A stretch of DNA of 64,000 nt. Origin: an uncultured Collinsella sp. (GTDB lineage Bacteria; Actinomycetota; Coriobacteriia; Coriobacteriales; Coriobacteriaceae). The notes beneath the pieces are model-generated. The model was not told the origin of the DNA. It made no database searches and was given only the letters and a program-made list of their open reading frames with translations. Every line of letters starts with the position of its first letter. The stretch's first letter is position 1. Position numbers and translations under genes: made by a program. The stretch lies in assembly GCA_900540845.1 (NCBI GenBank), contig UQHS01000010.1, positions 1 through 64,000 of the forward strand, given 5' to 3'. Positions 49,834 to 58,619 of the stretch are shown piece by piece.

Positions 49834-49976
49834 CCCGCTGGCCCTCGCTGGCCCGGCGGTGTTTGACGTGCCGCCCGTGCCCTTCTCGATGCCGAGACCC
49901 TTCTTCAACATCAAGACGGTGACGTTTTGGGTGCAGATGCCGCAATGTCTGCCGCCCCCCTCCTCAATGTCGCCGG

Positions 49977-50033
49977 GGGTAAGATTGTCGAATTTTCGCT
50001 CAGTTGCGAGCCTGATTTTCGACATTCTTACCC
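49977..50033. repeat. 57-bp dispersed palindromic element, intergenic copy
   Basis: GGGTAAGATTGTCGAA (49977-49992) pairs with TTCGACATTCTTACCC (50018-50033) at 15 of 16 positions, with an inner GCTC/GAGC hairpin. A copy of the same length lies at 21525-21581 inside the TatD gene. Confidence 0.75.
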
Positions 50034-50149
50034 TCAAAAGTCGTCACCAGATGGCGTCCGGGGCGAATGGTGGACTTCGCTGGGGGGGTCGAGTGGCGGC
50101 TTCGCTGCAGGCCGCATGGCGGACTTCGCTGCGGCCGGATGGCGGGGCT

Positions 50150-50219
50150 AAAGTCCGCATCACCAGCGTCGCGGAAAGGGCCAAAGCGGCCATTTTTTGC
50201 CGCTGGTGATGCGGACTTT
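50150..50219. repeat. 70-bp palindromic repeat, copy 1
   Basis: AAAGTCCGCATCACCAGCG (50150-50168) and its exact complement (50201-50219) flank a centre with a GGCC/GGCC hairpin and a T6 run. A diverged relative lies at 55577-55644. Confidence 0.8.
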
Positions 50220-50393
50220 GCTAGGGGCGAATGACGGGTTTCACCGTGGCGTGCATGGCGGGCTTCGCTGCGGCGCGAAAAGCGAACTTCGCTTTGATGC
50301 ACGGCCGGATGGGCCGATACTATGAAGAACTTGTGTGCGGGCGCTCATATAGGGCGCCCGCTGCGTTATCTAGGGCGAGAGGAGGTGATGCGC

Positions 50394-50916
50394 GTGGCGC
50401 ATCCGCAGCGCGGGTTGGATGCCGCGCAGGGCAGAGATCTCGTCGAGGCCCACTACGACGACGTGTTCGCGTACTGTCGCCGTCGCATGCGAACGGCGGA
50501 CGAGGCGCAAGACGCCACGCAAGAAGTGTTCTTGCGGTTCGTGCGGACGGCCGATCGGTATCGCGATGCGGGAAAGCTACTCGCGCACCTGCTCACCATC
50601 GCGCGAAATGTCTGCGCGGACGTCGGCCGGGCGCAATCGCCGCCGCTCGCGGACCTGCCCGACGACGACGTGTTGGGGGCTTCGTGCACCTCGGGGCAGG
50701 AAGGGCTGGACCGGGGCGTGGGCGAGGCCGACCTGCAGCGGGCGCTGAGGCGCGCTCGCCACGTTGCCAAAGGACATGCGGGACGCGCTCGAGTTGAGGT
50801 TCGACCAGGGGCTCACATTTGTGGAGATGGGCCGTGTGCTGGGAATCAGCCGGTTTGACGCGCGGCGGGTCCCATCGCGGTGCTCATTATGGAGGCGGTC
50901 GACATGCTTAGGCTGA
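50394..50916 (+). pseudogene. ECF-type sigma factor, frameshifted before region 4
   Basis: The first part (GTG at 50394 with GAGGAGG upstream) encodes sigma region 2: LVEAHYDDVFAYCRRRM, ADEAQDATQEVFLRFV and LLAHLLTIARNVCADV. After EADLQRALRR the frame goes astray into a Gly/Arg/Ala-rich tail that ends at 50858. In the next frame, from 50764, a clear region 4 continues (LPKDMRDALELRFDQGLTF then VEMGRVLGIS), ending at about 50916. A single small indel near 50755-50763 explains both. The downstream permease gene starts inside this second frame. Unless a programmed frameshift exists, the sigma factor lacks its -35-recognition half. Confidence 0.75.
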
Positions 50917-52169
50917 TCAAGTTCGAGCTCAAGAAGATGCTCACGCGCCGCGTTGCGGTTGCCGCGAACGTCGGCGTGCTCGCGCTGCTGCTCGGCATCA
51001 TGGCGCTCAACGTGGTGCAGACGAAGACGCAGGGCAACATTGGGGAGATCCTCACGGGCCCAGCGGCGATCGAGCGTCGTCGCGAGGTCGCCGAGGCGCG
51101 CGCCGGCGACCTCACGCCCGAGCGGGTGGCGGCCGATATCGCGCACTACCAGGAGATGGCGTATGAAAAGCTCGATGCGGCCGAGCTCGCGGAGATGTCC
51201 GACGCGGCGGCGTACGAGCTCGTCGCCGAGACCTACGACGACGCGACGCGTCTGGAGTTGTACGACCCGTACTACATCACCATCCTCAAGCCCTGGGCGG
51301 TGAGCGGTCTGGAGCCCTACCAGTACGCCTCCCGCGTGATGCCCGAGATGGCGCGCGACTTTTACGGGGCGTTGGAGGGCAGCCTGCAGACGCGGCTTGA
51401 CGAGGGCATGCGCGGCACATGGGAATATTCCGATGCCGAGCGCGCGTTTTGGACCGAGCAGGAGGCCGGGGTGGCCGAGCCTCTCGCCTACGGCTGCTCG
51501 GGCGGCTGGGACAACATCCTCGATTGCGCCGCGTTTTTGGTCTTGGCGATTTTTGCCGTGTGCGTCACGGTAACGCCGCTGTTCGCCGCCGAGTATCGCG
51601 AGGGAACCGATGCGGTGCTGCTCTCCGCGCGTCATGGTCGCGTGCGCCTCGTGGCCGCCAAGCTCATCGCGGCGGTGCTGTACGCCACGGTGCTGTTTGC
51701 GCTTGCCACGGCGATCATCTGCGGCATGTCGTTTGCGTTCTATGGTTTTGAGGGAGCCGCGCTGCCCATCCAGAACTACACGCTCATCTCGCCGTATGCG
51801 CTGACGATGGGTCAGGCGGTCGCGCTGTTCCTCGGCGTGTTCTACCTGGTCATGCTTGGGATGTTGGCGCTGACGCTCGCGCTGTCGGCACGCTTGTCCT
51901 CGACGCTGGCGATCATCGTGGTGGATGTCGTGGTCCTGTATGTGAGCGGCATGGTCCCGTCGGGCGGCTACGGCATCCTGATGCACATCTTCGCGCTGTT
52001 CCCCATGGGGCTGCAGTCGCCGTTCGACCTGTTCGCGACCATGTACTCCTATCCGATCGACCCGGTCGTGCTCGACCTTATCGGCATGGCGGCACTGGTG
52101 TACGGCGCTCTCGTCGTGATCGGCGTGCCCGTTGCCTGGCGCGCTTGGAGCCGCCACCAGGTGGCGTAG
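50904..52169 (+). CDS. ABC-2 type transporter permease, 421 aa
   Basis: The protein has one N-terminal helix (VAVAANVGVLALLLGIMALNV), a large outside loop of about 160 residues, then five helices (FLVLAIFAVCVTVTPLFAAE, KLIAAVLYATVLFALATAII, ALFLGVFYLVMLGMLALTLAL and others). AAEYREGTDAVLLSARHGR after helix 2 is typical of ABC-2 permeases of drug and bacteriocin efflux systems. GGAGG lies 8 bases before the ATG at 50904. No ATPase gene is on the same strand; the minus-strand ATPase at 54319 may serve it. It is coupled to the broken sigma factor. Confidence 0.85.
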   Translation: MLRLIKFELKKMLTRRVAVAANVGVLALLLGIMALNVVQTKTQGNIGEILTGPAAIERRREVAEARAGDLTPERVAADIAHYQEMAYEKLDAAELAEMSDAAAYELVAETYDDATRLELYDPYYITILKPWAVSGLEPYQYASRVMPEMARDFYGALEGSLQTRLDEGMRGTWEYSDAERAFWTEQEAGVAEPLAYGCSGGWDNILDCAAFLVLAIFAVCVTVTPLFAAEYREGTDAVLLSARHGRVRLVAAKLIAAVLYATVLFALATAIICGMSFAFYGFEGAALPIQNYTLISPYALTMGQAVALFLGVFYLVMLGMLALTLALSARLSSTLAIIVVDVVVLYVSGMVPSGGYGILMHIFALFPMGLQSPFDLFATMYSYPIDPVVLDLIGMAALVYGALVVIGVPVAWRAWSRHQVA

Positions 52170-52173
52170 GGCG

Positions 52174-52223
52174 AACGGCTGCGGGCGCGTACCGGCTGCG
52201 GGCGCGCGACGGGTTGCGGGCGG
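52174..52223. repeat. Tandem 17-bp repeats
   Basis: AACGGCTGCGGGCGCGT (52174-52190), ACCGGCTGCGGGCGCGC (52191-52207) and a third diverged unit lie between the convergent permease and kinase genes. Confidence 0.65.
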
Positions 52224-52290
52224 CTTCGGGGCACGCGGCGAGAACCTGAGCGCGCACCGGCTTCGGGTCGTGTGGCCCGTGCGCGTGCCG

Positions 52291-53202
52291 TCAGCTGAGT
52301 TCGATGATGAGATCGCAGCCCTCGACGCGTGCGGCGAGTTCCATGCCCATGGCGCGCGCGAGCTTTGCGGCGGTGGCCAGGCCGAGGCCGCTTCCGCCCG
52401 CTTGGCGCGCCGCGTCGGCGCGGTAGAAGCGGTTGAAGAGGTGCTCTGCGTCGAGAGCCCCCGGATCGTACAGGCGGTTTGCAATCGACAACACCGCGCC
52501 CTGTCCACATGCCGCCCCCATGCGGATTGTCGGCGCGCCAGCCCCGTGGCGCAGGGCGTTCACCACGAGGTTTTCCACAATGCGCGCGAGCGCCTGGCGA
52601 TCGGCGTCGACGGGCGCCGGGGCCTCAGCACCCTCCACGCGCGGTTCCCATCCGCGTTCCTCGAACTCGGGATAATGTCCGAGCAGGCATTGCTCCACAA
52701 TCTCGCGCAGGTCCATCGGCTCGATGTCGAGCGCGAGGTCGGGGTCGCTCGCCTTGGTGTAGGAGAACAGGGCGTCGAGCAGCTCGGACGTGCGGTCGAT
52801 GCGCTCGATGGCGGTGTCGAGGCGTCGGCGCCTCACAAGGGAATCCGTCTCGTCCATGGCGAGCTGCAAGTAGCCCTTGGCGCCGGTGAGCGGCGTGCGG
52901 ATGTCGTGCGAGAGCGCGGAGAGGTCGCGTTGGAAGTCCTGCTGCCCGCGCATGGCGGTGACGCGCGCGTCCACGCTTCGGTCGAGTTCATCGTTTATCG
53001 CGGCGGCGAGGTCCGCGACGCCGGGGGCGGTGCTGTTCACCGTGATGCGCGCGTTGCCGCTTCCGTTGCCTTCCTCCGTGCCGCGCCGCTCGAGGAAGCG
53101 CGCCATGCACCTGAGCTCGGGGGCGTAGGCGGCGAGGGCTATGAGCGCGCCGGCGGCGAGACCGATGATGAGCATGAGGGCTGCAAGTAGGCTTGTCGGC
53201 AT
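52291..53202 (-). CDS. Sensor histidine kinase
   Basis: The 303-aa kinase has a single N-terminal membrane helix (LLAALMLIIGLAAGALIALA) and almost no outside domain. A linker follows, then the H box SALSHDIRTPLTGAKGYL (phospho-His), N box RIVENLVVNALRHG and G box GGSGLGLATAAKLA. Kinases with such short sensor parts often read the state of a partner ABC transporter. It is the last gene of the cluster with the response regulator at 55741 and the ABC genes between them. Confidence 0.92.
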   Translation of the reverse strand: MPTSLLAALMLIIGLAAGALIALAAYAPELRCMARFLERRGTEEGNGSGNARITVNSTAPGVADLAAAINDELDRSVDARVTAMRGQQDFQRDLSALSHDIRTPLTGAKGYLQLAMDETDSLVRRRRLDTAIERIDRTSELLDALFSYTKASDPDLALDIEPMDLREIVEQCLLGHYPEFEERGWEPRVEGAEAPAPVDADRQALARIVENLVVNALRHGAGAPTIRMGAACGQGAVLSIANRLYDPGALDAEHLFNRFYRADAARQAGGSGLGLATAAKLARAMGMELAARVEGCDLIIELS

Positions 53203-53276
53203 GGGGTCTCCTTGGTGCGCAAGCCGCCCTTTCACCGAAGGAAAGGGCGGCCGCGTGCGTTATCGGCTTGAGCGAA

Positions 53277-54158
53277 TTATAGGTCGCGTTTGCTTGCGAT
53301 GAGGATGAACGCGCCGCCGCCGATGGCGGTCCACAGAAGGCCCGACAGCGCGCCCCACAGCCATGTGGGGACGGCGCCAATGAGCGGCAGCGTCTGCGCC
53401 GGGTCGAACATGGAGCCCGCTCCGAGCTTGAAGAGGGCGATGACCATGCTCGGCATCCAGCTGGCGATACCGTTGAGGGCGGAGAGCAGCGGTTCAAGTG
53501 CGGGTGCGGCCTGCACGCCCATGCCGGACGCGAACATGAGCACGACGGGTACGACGCCCATGATCAGGATGAACGTGAGGGTGTAGGCGGGCAGCTTTTT
53601 GCGGAAGAGCAGGACGACGGAAAGCGGGATCACCGTGAGCGCCCATACGGCGAGCCAGCCGCCGAGCAGCCACAGCGCGAATTCCGCCGCCCCGTCGTAC
53701 GCCGCGAAGGAAAGACCCAGGGGCAGGGTGAGGAGCAGCTGCATGCAGATGAGGTGGCACACGATGCCCGCGATGAGCATCATGGCCGCCCAGATGCCCG
53801 AGAACACGACCTTCTCCACGAAATAGGAGAGGCGCCCGGTGAGCGAGGACACGAGCGATTTGATGTAGCCGTCATTCAGATCGGCGAATATCCACTCGAC
53901 CATGCCGTAAGCGCTTGCCAGCCCGACGACGGAGACGGAGCCGAACATGGACCAGCCCAAAAACACCGAGGGCGTGGCGATGGAGTCGCGCACGTTGATC
54001 GCCTCGAGCTCGCCGAGTCCCTGCGAGATGATGAGGGCATTGAGCCCGACCTCGAGGATCGCGACGCCAAGGATGACGGAGAAGTACTGCCACAATGGCC
54101 CGCGTAACCCACGGAAGCGTGTGCAGCGATAGAGGTCCGAGCGAAGGAGATTCAACAT
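53277..54158 (-). CDS. ABC-2 type transporter permease, 293 aa
   Basis: The protein has six hydrophobic helices (FSVILGVAILEVGLNALII, LGWSMFGSVSVVGLASAYGM, AAMMLIAGIVCHLICMQLLL, FALWLLGGWLAVWALTVIPL, FILIMGVVPVVLMFASGMG, LWGALSGLLWTAIGGGAFIL). This matches the permeases of BcrAB or lantibiotic-immunity-type exporters. FADLNDGYIKSLVSSLTGR is the usual cytoplasmic loop that contacts the ATPase. It follows the 54-residue protein by 3 bp and the ATPase by one gene. Confidence 0.85.
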   Translation of the reverse strand: MLNLLRSDLYRCTRFRGLRGPLWQYFSVILGVAILEVGLNALIISQGLGELEAINVRDSIATPSVFLGWSMFGSVSVVGLASAYGMVEWIFADLNDGYIKSLVSSLTGRLSYFVEKVVFSGIWAAMMLIAGIVCHLICMQLLLTLPLGLSFAAYDGAAEFALWLLGGWLAVWALTVIPLSVVLLFRKKLPAYTLTFILIMGVVPVVLMFASGMGVQAAPALEPLLSALNGIASWMPSMVIALFKLGAGSMFDPAQTLPLIGAVPTWLWGALSGLLWTAIGGGAFILIASKRDL

Positions 54159-54161
54159 GGT

Positions 54162-54326
54162 TTACCTGCCTTTCCGGGCGGCGAGGAGGATGTAGAGGAG
54201 AAACGCGACGAGCGCGATGTCGATGACGAGGTTGACCGCGGACGCCATGTCGCCCAGGGTGGGCAACGCGGGGCCGACGCCCAGTGGCGCGTTGGCGGAC
54301 AAGGCGGGCAGCGCTCTGCTAAGCAT
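54162..54326 (-). CDS. Small single-pass membrane protein between ABC ATPase and permease, 54 aa
   Basis: The frame starts with an ATG that overlaps the last 8 bases of the ATPase gene (ATGCTTAG) and stops 3 bp before the permease start. It encodes a Pro/Ala/Leu-rich N-terminus, one hydrophobic helix (SAVNLVIDIALVAFLLYILL) and a basic end (AARKGR). Tight coupling on both sides supports real translation. It may be an accessory subunit of the transporter or the remnant of a second permease. I know of no family match. Confidence 0.6.
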   Translation of the reverse strand: MLSRALPALSANAPLGVGPALPTLGDMASAVNLVIDIALVAFLLYILLAARKGR

Positions 54327-55344
54327 CTGCGCCGCCCATGAGCTCGACGAAATACTCCTCGATGTCGCGTTCGATATGCGTGAGCTCCAAGATGAGCTGA
54401 CCGGCGCTTGTCAAGACGCGCGCAACGTCTTCTGCGGTGGGCACGCCGCAGGCCGTGGCGTCGCCTGCCGCTCCGCCGAAGCGCGCAGCGGCATGGCGCG
54501 CTGCGCCGCCCACGACAATCGCCCCATCGGGCTCGGCGCGCAGCGTGGCAGCGGGCAGGTGCTCCTCGAGGATGGCGAGCGAGCGCGCCGGATCGGAGGT
54601 CTTGACGCGAATCGAGTTGCCGCATTCCCTGTGCAGCTCGTCTACCGAAAGTTCGCGTACCATGCGCCCCGCGCGGATGACGCCGAAGCGTGTGGCCATG
54701 CGGTCGAGCTGGTCGAGCACGTGGCTTGAGATGACCATGGTCACACCGCGTTCACGGTTGAGGCGAATGAGGGCGTTGCGCATGGCGCGGGTCGCCTCGG
54801 GGTCCAGACCGTTGAAGGGCTCGTCGAGCAGCAGCAGGTCCGGTGCACCCACGAGCGCGAGAGCGATACCCAGGTGCTGCTTCATGCCGAGGGAGAACTT
54901 CTTGACGCGCAGAGAGCCGGTGTCGGCGAGCCCCACGAGGTCGAGCAGCTCGCGGCAGTGCGCCTCGGGGCGAACGACGCCGAGTGCGAGGGCCTTGCAC
55001 ATGAGGTTTTCAAATGCGGAGAAGGTGGGCAGCACGCCCGGGTCCTCGATGAGGGCGCCCACGCGGGAGAAGCTCGCATGCGAAGTTCGCTGCTGCGGCG
55101 TTCCCGCGTTCGCCGCGTGTCGTGTCATGGCGGCACCGCGGCCGCGCGCCTCGCCGAGCAGCACGATATCACCCGAGGTGGGGCGCACGAGCCCCGCGAT
55201 CATTTTCATGGCGGTTGACTTGCCCGCGCCGTTTTTGCCCACCAGGCCGTAGATCTCGCCGGCGGGCACGCGCATATCGAGAGCATCGACGGCGCGACGC
55301 TGGCCGTAGACGCGCGTGAGCGCATGGGTTTCGATGGCGTTCAT
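54319..55344 (-). CDS. ABC transporter ATPase (BcrA/lantibiotic-immunity type)
   Basis: The 341-aa ATPase has GLVGKNGAGKST (about 34-45), a FSLGMKQHLGIALAL signature and LLLLDEPFNGLDPE, all typical of the BcrA/NatA class that exports peptides and antibiotics. After the ATPase core there is a long C-terminal part (about 100 residues) ending HIERDIEEYFVELMGGADA, as in bacitracin-type exporters. An insert of about 25 residues between Walker A and the Q loop (EARGRGAAMTRHAANAG) is unusual. AGGAGG precedes the ATG at 55344. Confidence 0.88.
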   Translation of the reverse strand: MNAIETHALTRVYGQRRAVDALDMRVPAGEIYGLVGKNGAGKSTAMKMIAGLVRPTSGDIVLLGEARGRGAAMTRHAANAGTPQQRTSHASFSRVGALIEDPGVLPTFSAFENLMCKALALGVVRPEAHCRELLDLVGLADTGSLRVKKFSLGMKQHLGIALALVGAPDLLLLDEPFNGLDPEATRAMRNALIRLNRERGVTMVISSHVLDQLDRMATRFGVIRAGRMVRELSVDELHRECGNSIRVKTSDPARSLAILEEHLPAATLRAEPDGAIVVGGAARHAAARFGGAAGDATACGVPTAEDVARVLTSAGQLILELTHIERDIEEYFVELMGGADA

Positions 55345-55576
55345 GGTGCCTCCTTGCATCCTGTCCATCAGCTTGTTTTCAGGATGCGGTGCAAAGCTTG
55401 ATAAAACTTGAAGCAGGTCTAAAGAAAGGATAAAGAACTGCGGCGGCGCATGTTGCGGTAGATTGTTTTGTTGCGCGGGCAGGCGTGTCGGCACCAAGGT
55501 GGGTGCGCCGGCGAAGAAGCAGACAGGTTGGCGCCGAAGCAGTCGCGCCGGCGCCAAGGAGGGTGCGGCAGTGACG

Positions 55577-55644
55577 AAGTTCGCATCACCAGCGGCGCGA
55601 AATGGACGAAATTAGCCAAAACATGACGCTCGTGATGCGGACTT
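55577..55644. repeat. About 70-bp palindromic repeat, copy 2
   Basis: AAGTTCGCATCACCAGCG (55577-55594) and CGCTCGTGATGCGGACTT (55627-55644) are complementary at 16 of 18 positions and match the arms of the copy at 50150-50219. Short GCGCCGGCG-AAG repeats precede it at about 55490-55570. It lies between the response-regulator and ATPase genes. Confidence 0.72.
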
Positions 55645-55740
55645 GGTGTCGAGTGGCCCGCCGCCGCGTGAAGTTTGCCCTGCCAGCCGCCTGCCCGAGC
55701 ACCAACGGACGCGCCGCCGGTATGTCGCTGGCGGGCGGCG

Positions 55741-56523
<783 letters not shown>

Positions 56524-56528
56524 GACAT

Positions 56529-58334
56529 TTACTCTCCGTCCAAAAACGCGCCGGTCTGGCGGCTCCACAAGGCGGCATACTCGCCGTTTGCCGCTGCGAG
56601 TTCGGCATGCGTGCCGTCCTCCACGATCTCGCCGTCGGCGAGCACCACGATGCGGTCGAGCGAGGCCACGGTGGACAGGCGGTGCGCCACCACGATTGAC
56701 GTGCGCCCGCGCATGAGGTTCTCGAGCGCGCCCTGCACGAGCGCCTCGCTCTCGGAGTCAAGTGCGCTTGTCGCCTCATCGAGCACGAGGATCGGGGCGT
56801 CGGTGAGGATGGCGCGGGCGATGGCCACGCGTTGGCGCTGGCCGCCGGACAGCTTCACGCCGCGCTCGCCCACGAGGGTGTCGAGGCCGGTGGGCAGGCG
56901 ATCGATGAACTCCAGCGCGTTGGCGAGCTCGGCGGCGCGGCGGATATCCTCGTCGGTCGCGTCGGGGCGCCCGTAGGCGATGTTCTCGCGAATGGAGCGG
57001 TGGAACAGCAGCGCCTCTTGCGGCACGTAGGCGATCTGGCGTCGCAGGCTTTGCTGGGCGCACGTCGAGATGTCCTGCCCGTCGACGTATACGTGGCCAT
57101 CCTGCACATCGGACAGGCGCAGCAGCAGCTTGGTGAGGGTTGTCTTGCCTGAGCCGGAGCGTCCCACCAGGCCCACGCGCTGTCCGGCGGGGATGTGCAG
57201 GTTGAGGTCGCAAAACACGCGGTCGCCCTCGGCGGCGTCCGCATAGGCGAACCCGAGGTGCTCGAAGTCGATGGAGCCCTCGCGCACGACGAGGTCCGGG
57301 GCGCCCGGGGCGTCTTCCACCAGGCGGGGCTCGTCTAAGATGCGCGCCATCTCACTCGCGTCGCCGATCGCGCGGTTCATGCGCTGCATCATGGAGTTGA
57401 TGTAGTTGAAGCGCATGGACAGCTGGTAGGTGTAGGAGAACATCATGACCAACATACCGCTCGAGATGCCAAACCACGCGTTGCCCCCTGCCACGAAGAT
57501 CGAGACGACGAGCATGATGACGGTGATGATGCCGCTTGTGGTGAAGCCGCGCTGCATGGTGGCGCGCATGGAGCGGCTCTCGGCCTGCATGGCGGCGAGG
57601 TCGGCCTCGTCGAAGAGCTCCTTCTCGAAGTCCTCGCGTCCACAGGTCTTGACGGCGAGGATGTTGGTCACGGCGTCGGAGAGCACGCCGGACAGGCGGT
57701 TTTGCGCCTTGGCCGTCGCGGCGGAGAGCGGAAGGATGCGCTGGTACATGTGGGTCGCCACGATCACGTACGCCACGAGCATGACGGCGAGTGCCGCGGC
57801 GTAGGCGGGGACGGCCGGAGCGAGCGCCACGAAGGTGCACACCGTGCTCGCGATGGTGGGGATGAGCGAGTACACCACGACGTCGACCATCTGGGTGTAG
57901 CCGCTCATGAACTTGCTGGTCTGGCTGACGAGCGCTCCGCCGAAGCGGCTCGTGTGGAAGGTCATGGACTGGTTGGACAGCGTGTCGAAGCACAGGCGCG
58001 CCAGGTGGTAGTTGCCGTTGATTTGCAGCTTGTATACGGCGTAATCCTGCAGCTTGGAACAGATTTGGCCAACGAGGTTCACGACGAGCAGCGCCAGGAT
58101 GTAGGGGCCGAATACCTCCCACACCTGATCGGCTGCGACCGGCGCGGCCTGCACGCGATCCACGATGAGGCCCATGACCCAGGTGTTCACGAAGATGAGG
58201 AGCGCGACGTATGCCACGGAGGTGAACACGGCGAGAAAGGCCGCCCCCGGCTTCATGCGGGTGACCTCCCAAAACCGGCGGAGCGTGCGCTTTACGGCGG
58301 GCTTTTCCAATTTGGTGACGTTTCTCTGCGACAT
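56529..58334 (-). CDS. ABC exporter (fused membrane and ATPase domains)
   Basis: The 601-aa half-transporter has six helices in the first 320 residues and an ATPase domain after about residue 345. Walker A is GLVGRSGSGKTT, the Q loop is YVPQEALLF, the signature LSGGQRQRVAIARAIL, Walker B ILVLDEATSALD and the His switch VAHRLST. It should work as a homodimer exporting drugs, lipids or peptides. It is immediately upstream of the response regulator gene, so the two-component system probably controls it or is co-expressed with it. Confidence 0.94.
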   Translation of the reverse strand: MSQRNVTKLEKPAVKRTLRRFWEVTRMKPGAAFLAVFTSVAYVALLIFVNTWVMGLIVDRVQAAPVAADQVWEVFGPYILALLVVNLVGQICSKLQDYAVYKLQINGNYHLARLCFDTLSNQSMTFHTSRFGGALVSQTSKFMSGYTQMVDVVVYSLIPTIASTVCTFVALAPAVPAYAAALAVMLVAYVIVATHMYQRILPLSAATAKAQNRLSGVLSDAVTNILAVKTCGREDFEKELFDEADLAAMQAESRSMRATMQRGFTTSGIITVIMLVVSIFVAGGNAWFGISSGMLVMMFSYTYQLSMRFNYINSMMQRMNRAIGDASEMARILDEPRLVEDAPGAPDLVVREGSIDFEHLGFAYADAAEGDRVFCDLNLHIPAGQRVGLVGRSGSGKTTLTKLLLRLSDVQDGHVYVDGQDISTCAQQSLRRQIAYVPQEALLFHRSIRENIAYGRPDATDEDIRRAAELANALEFIDRLPTGLDTLVGERGVKLSGGQRQRVAIARAILTDAPILVLDEATSALDSESEALVQGALENLMRGRTSIVVAHRLSTVASLDRIVVLADGEIVEDGTHAELAAANGEYAALWSRQTGAFLDGE

Positions 58335-58619
58335 GCATCTCTCCTTGTGTGTCGTTGTCTGCCCTAGGTTATCCCTTGAAGTGCGCTTCAGGTCAAGCGC
58401 GAATTGGGCGCAACCGTGCTATCGCGCCATGCGAAGGGCGGCACACCGCCGATTGTCTTTGCAGGTAGATGAAGCGCAACCGGTGGTTGACGGTTCAAGG
58501 GCAAAACGCAACCCCGGCTCCCTTGCGCAACGGGCACCGTTCGCGGAAGCTGGAGTCGGCGAAGGGGTCCGGACGCCTCGCCTGCATGTACGATTGACCA
58601 CGATGAAAGGACGTGCATC
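58335..58619. other. Intergenic region between the exporter and XRE genes
   Basis: These 285 bp lie between divergent genes and must hold both promoters. Several GCAACC/GGTTG stretches (near 58410-58500) can pair weakly. I see no clear -35/-10 pair and no gene. Confidence 0.5.

Larger units (their letters stand above)
49834..50321. other. Repeat-rich non-coding region after nfo
   Basis: No gene is credible in these 488 bp. It holds a 57-bp palindromic element (49977-50033), a series of degenerate repeats of about 25 bp built on ATGGCGG-CTTCGCTGC (about 50065-50280), and a 70-bp palindrome (50150-50219). All three have relatives elsewhere in the window or within the region. Confidence 0.7.

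Noticed and set aside
50880..50904. Upstream starts for the 421-aa permease (50880, 50889)
   Set aside because: They lie before or within the GGAGG ribosome site that fits the ATG at 50904.
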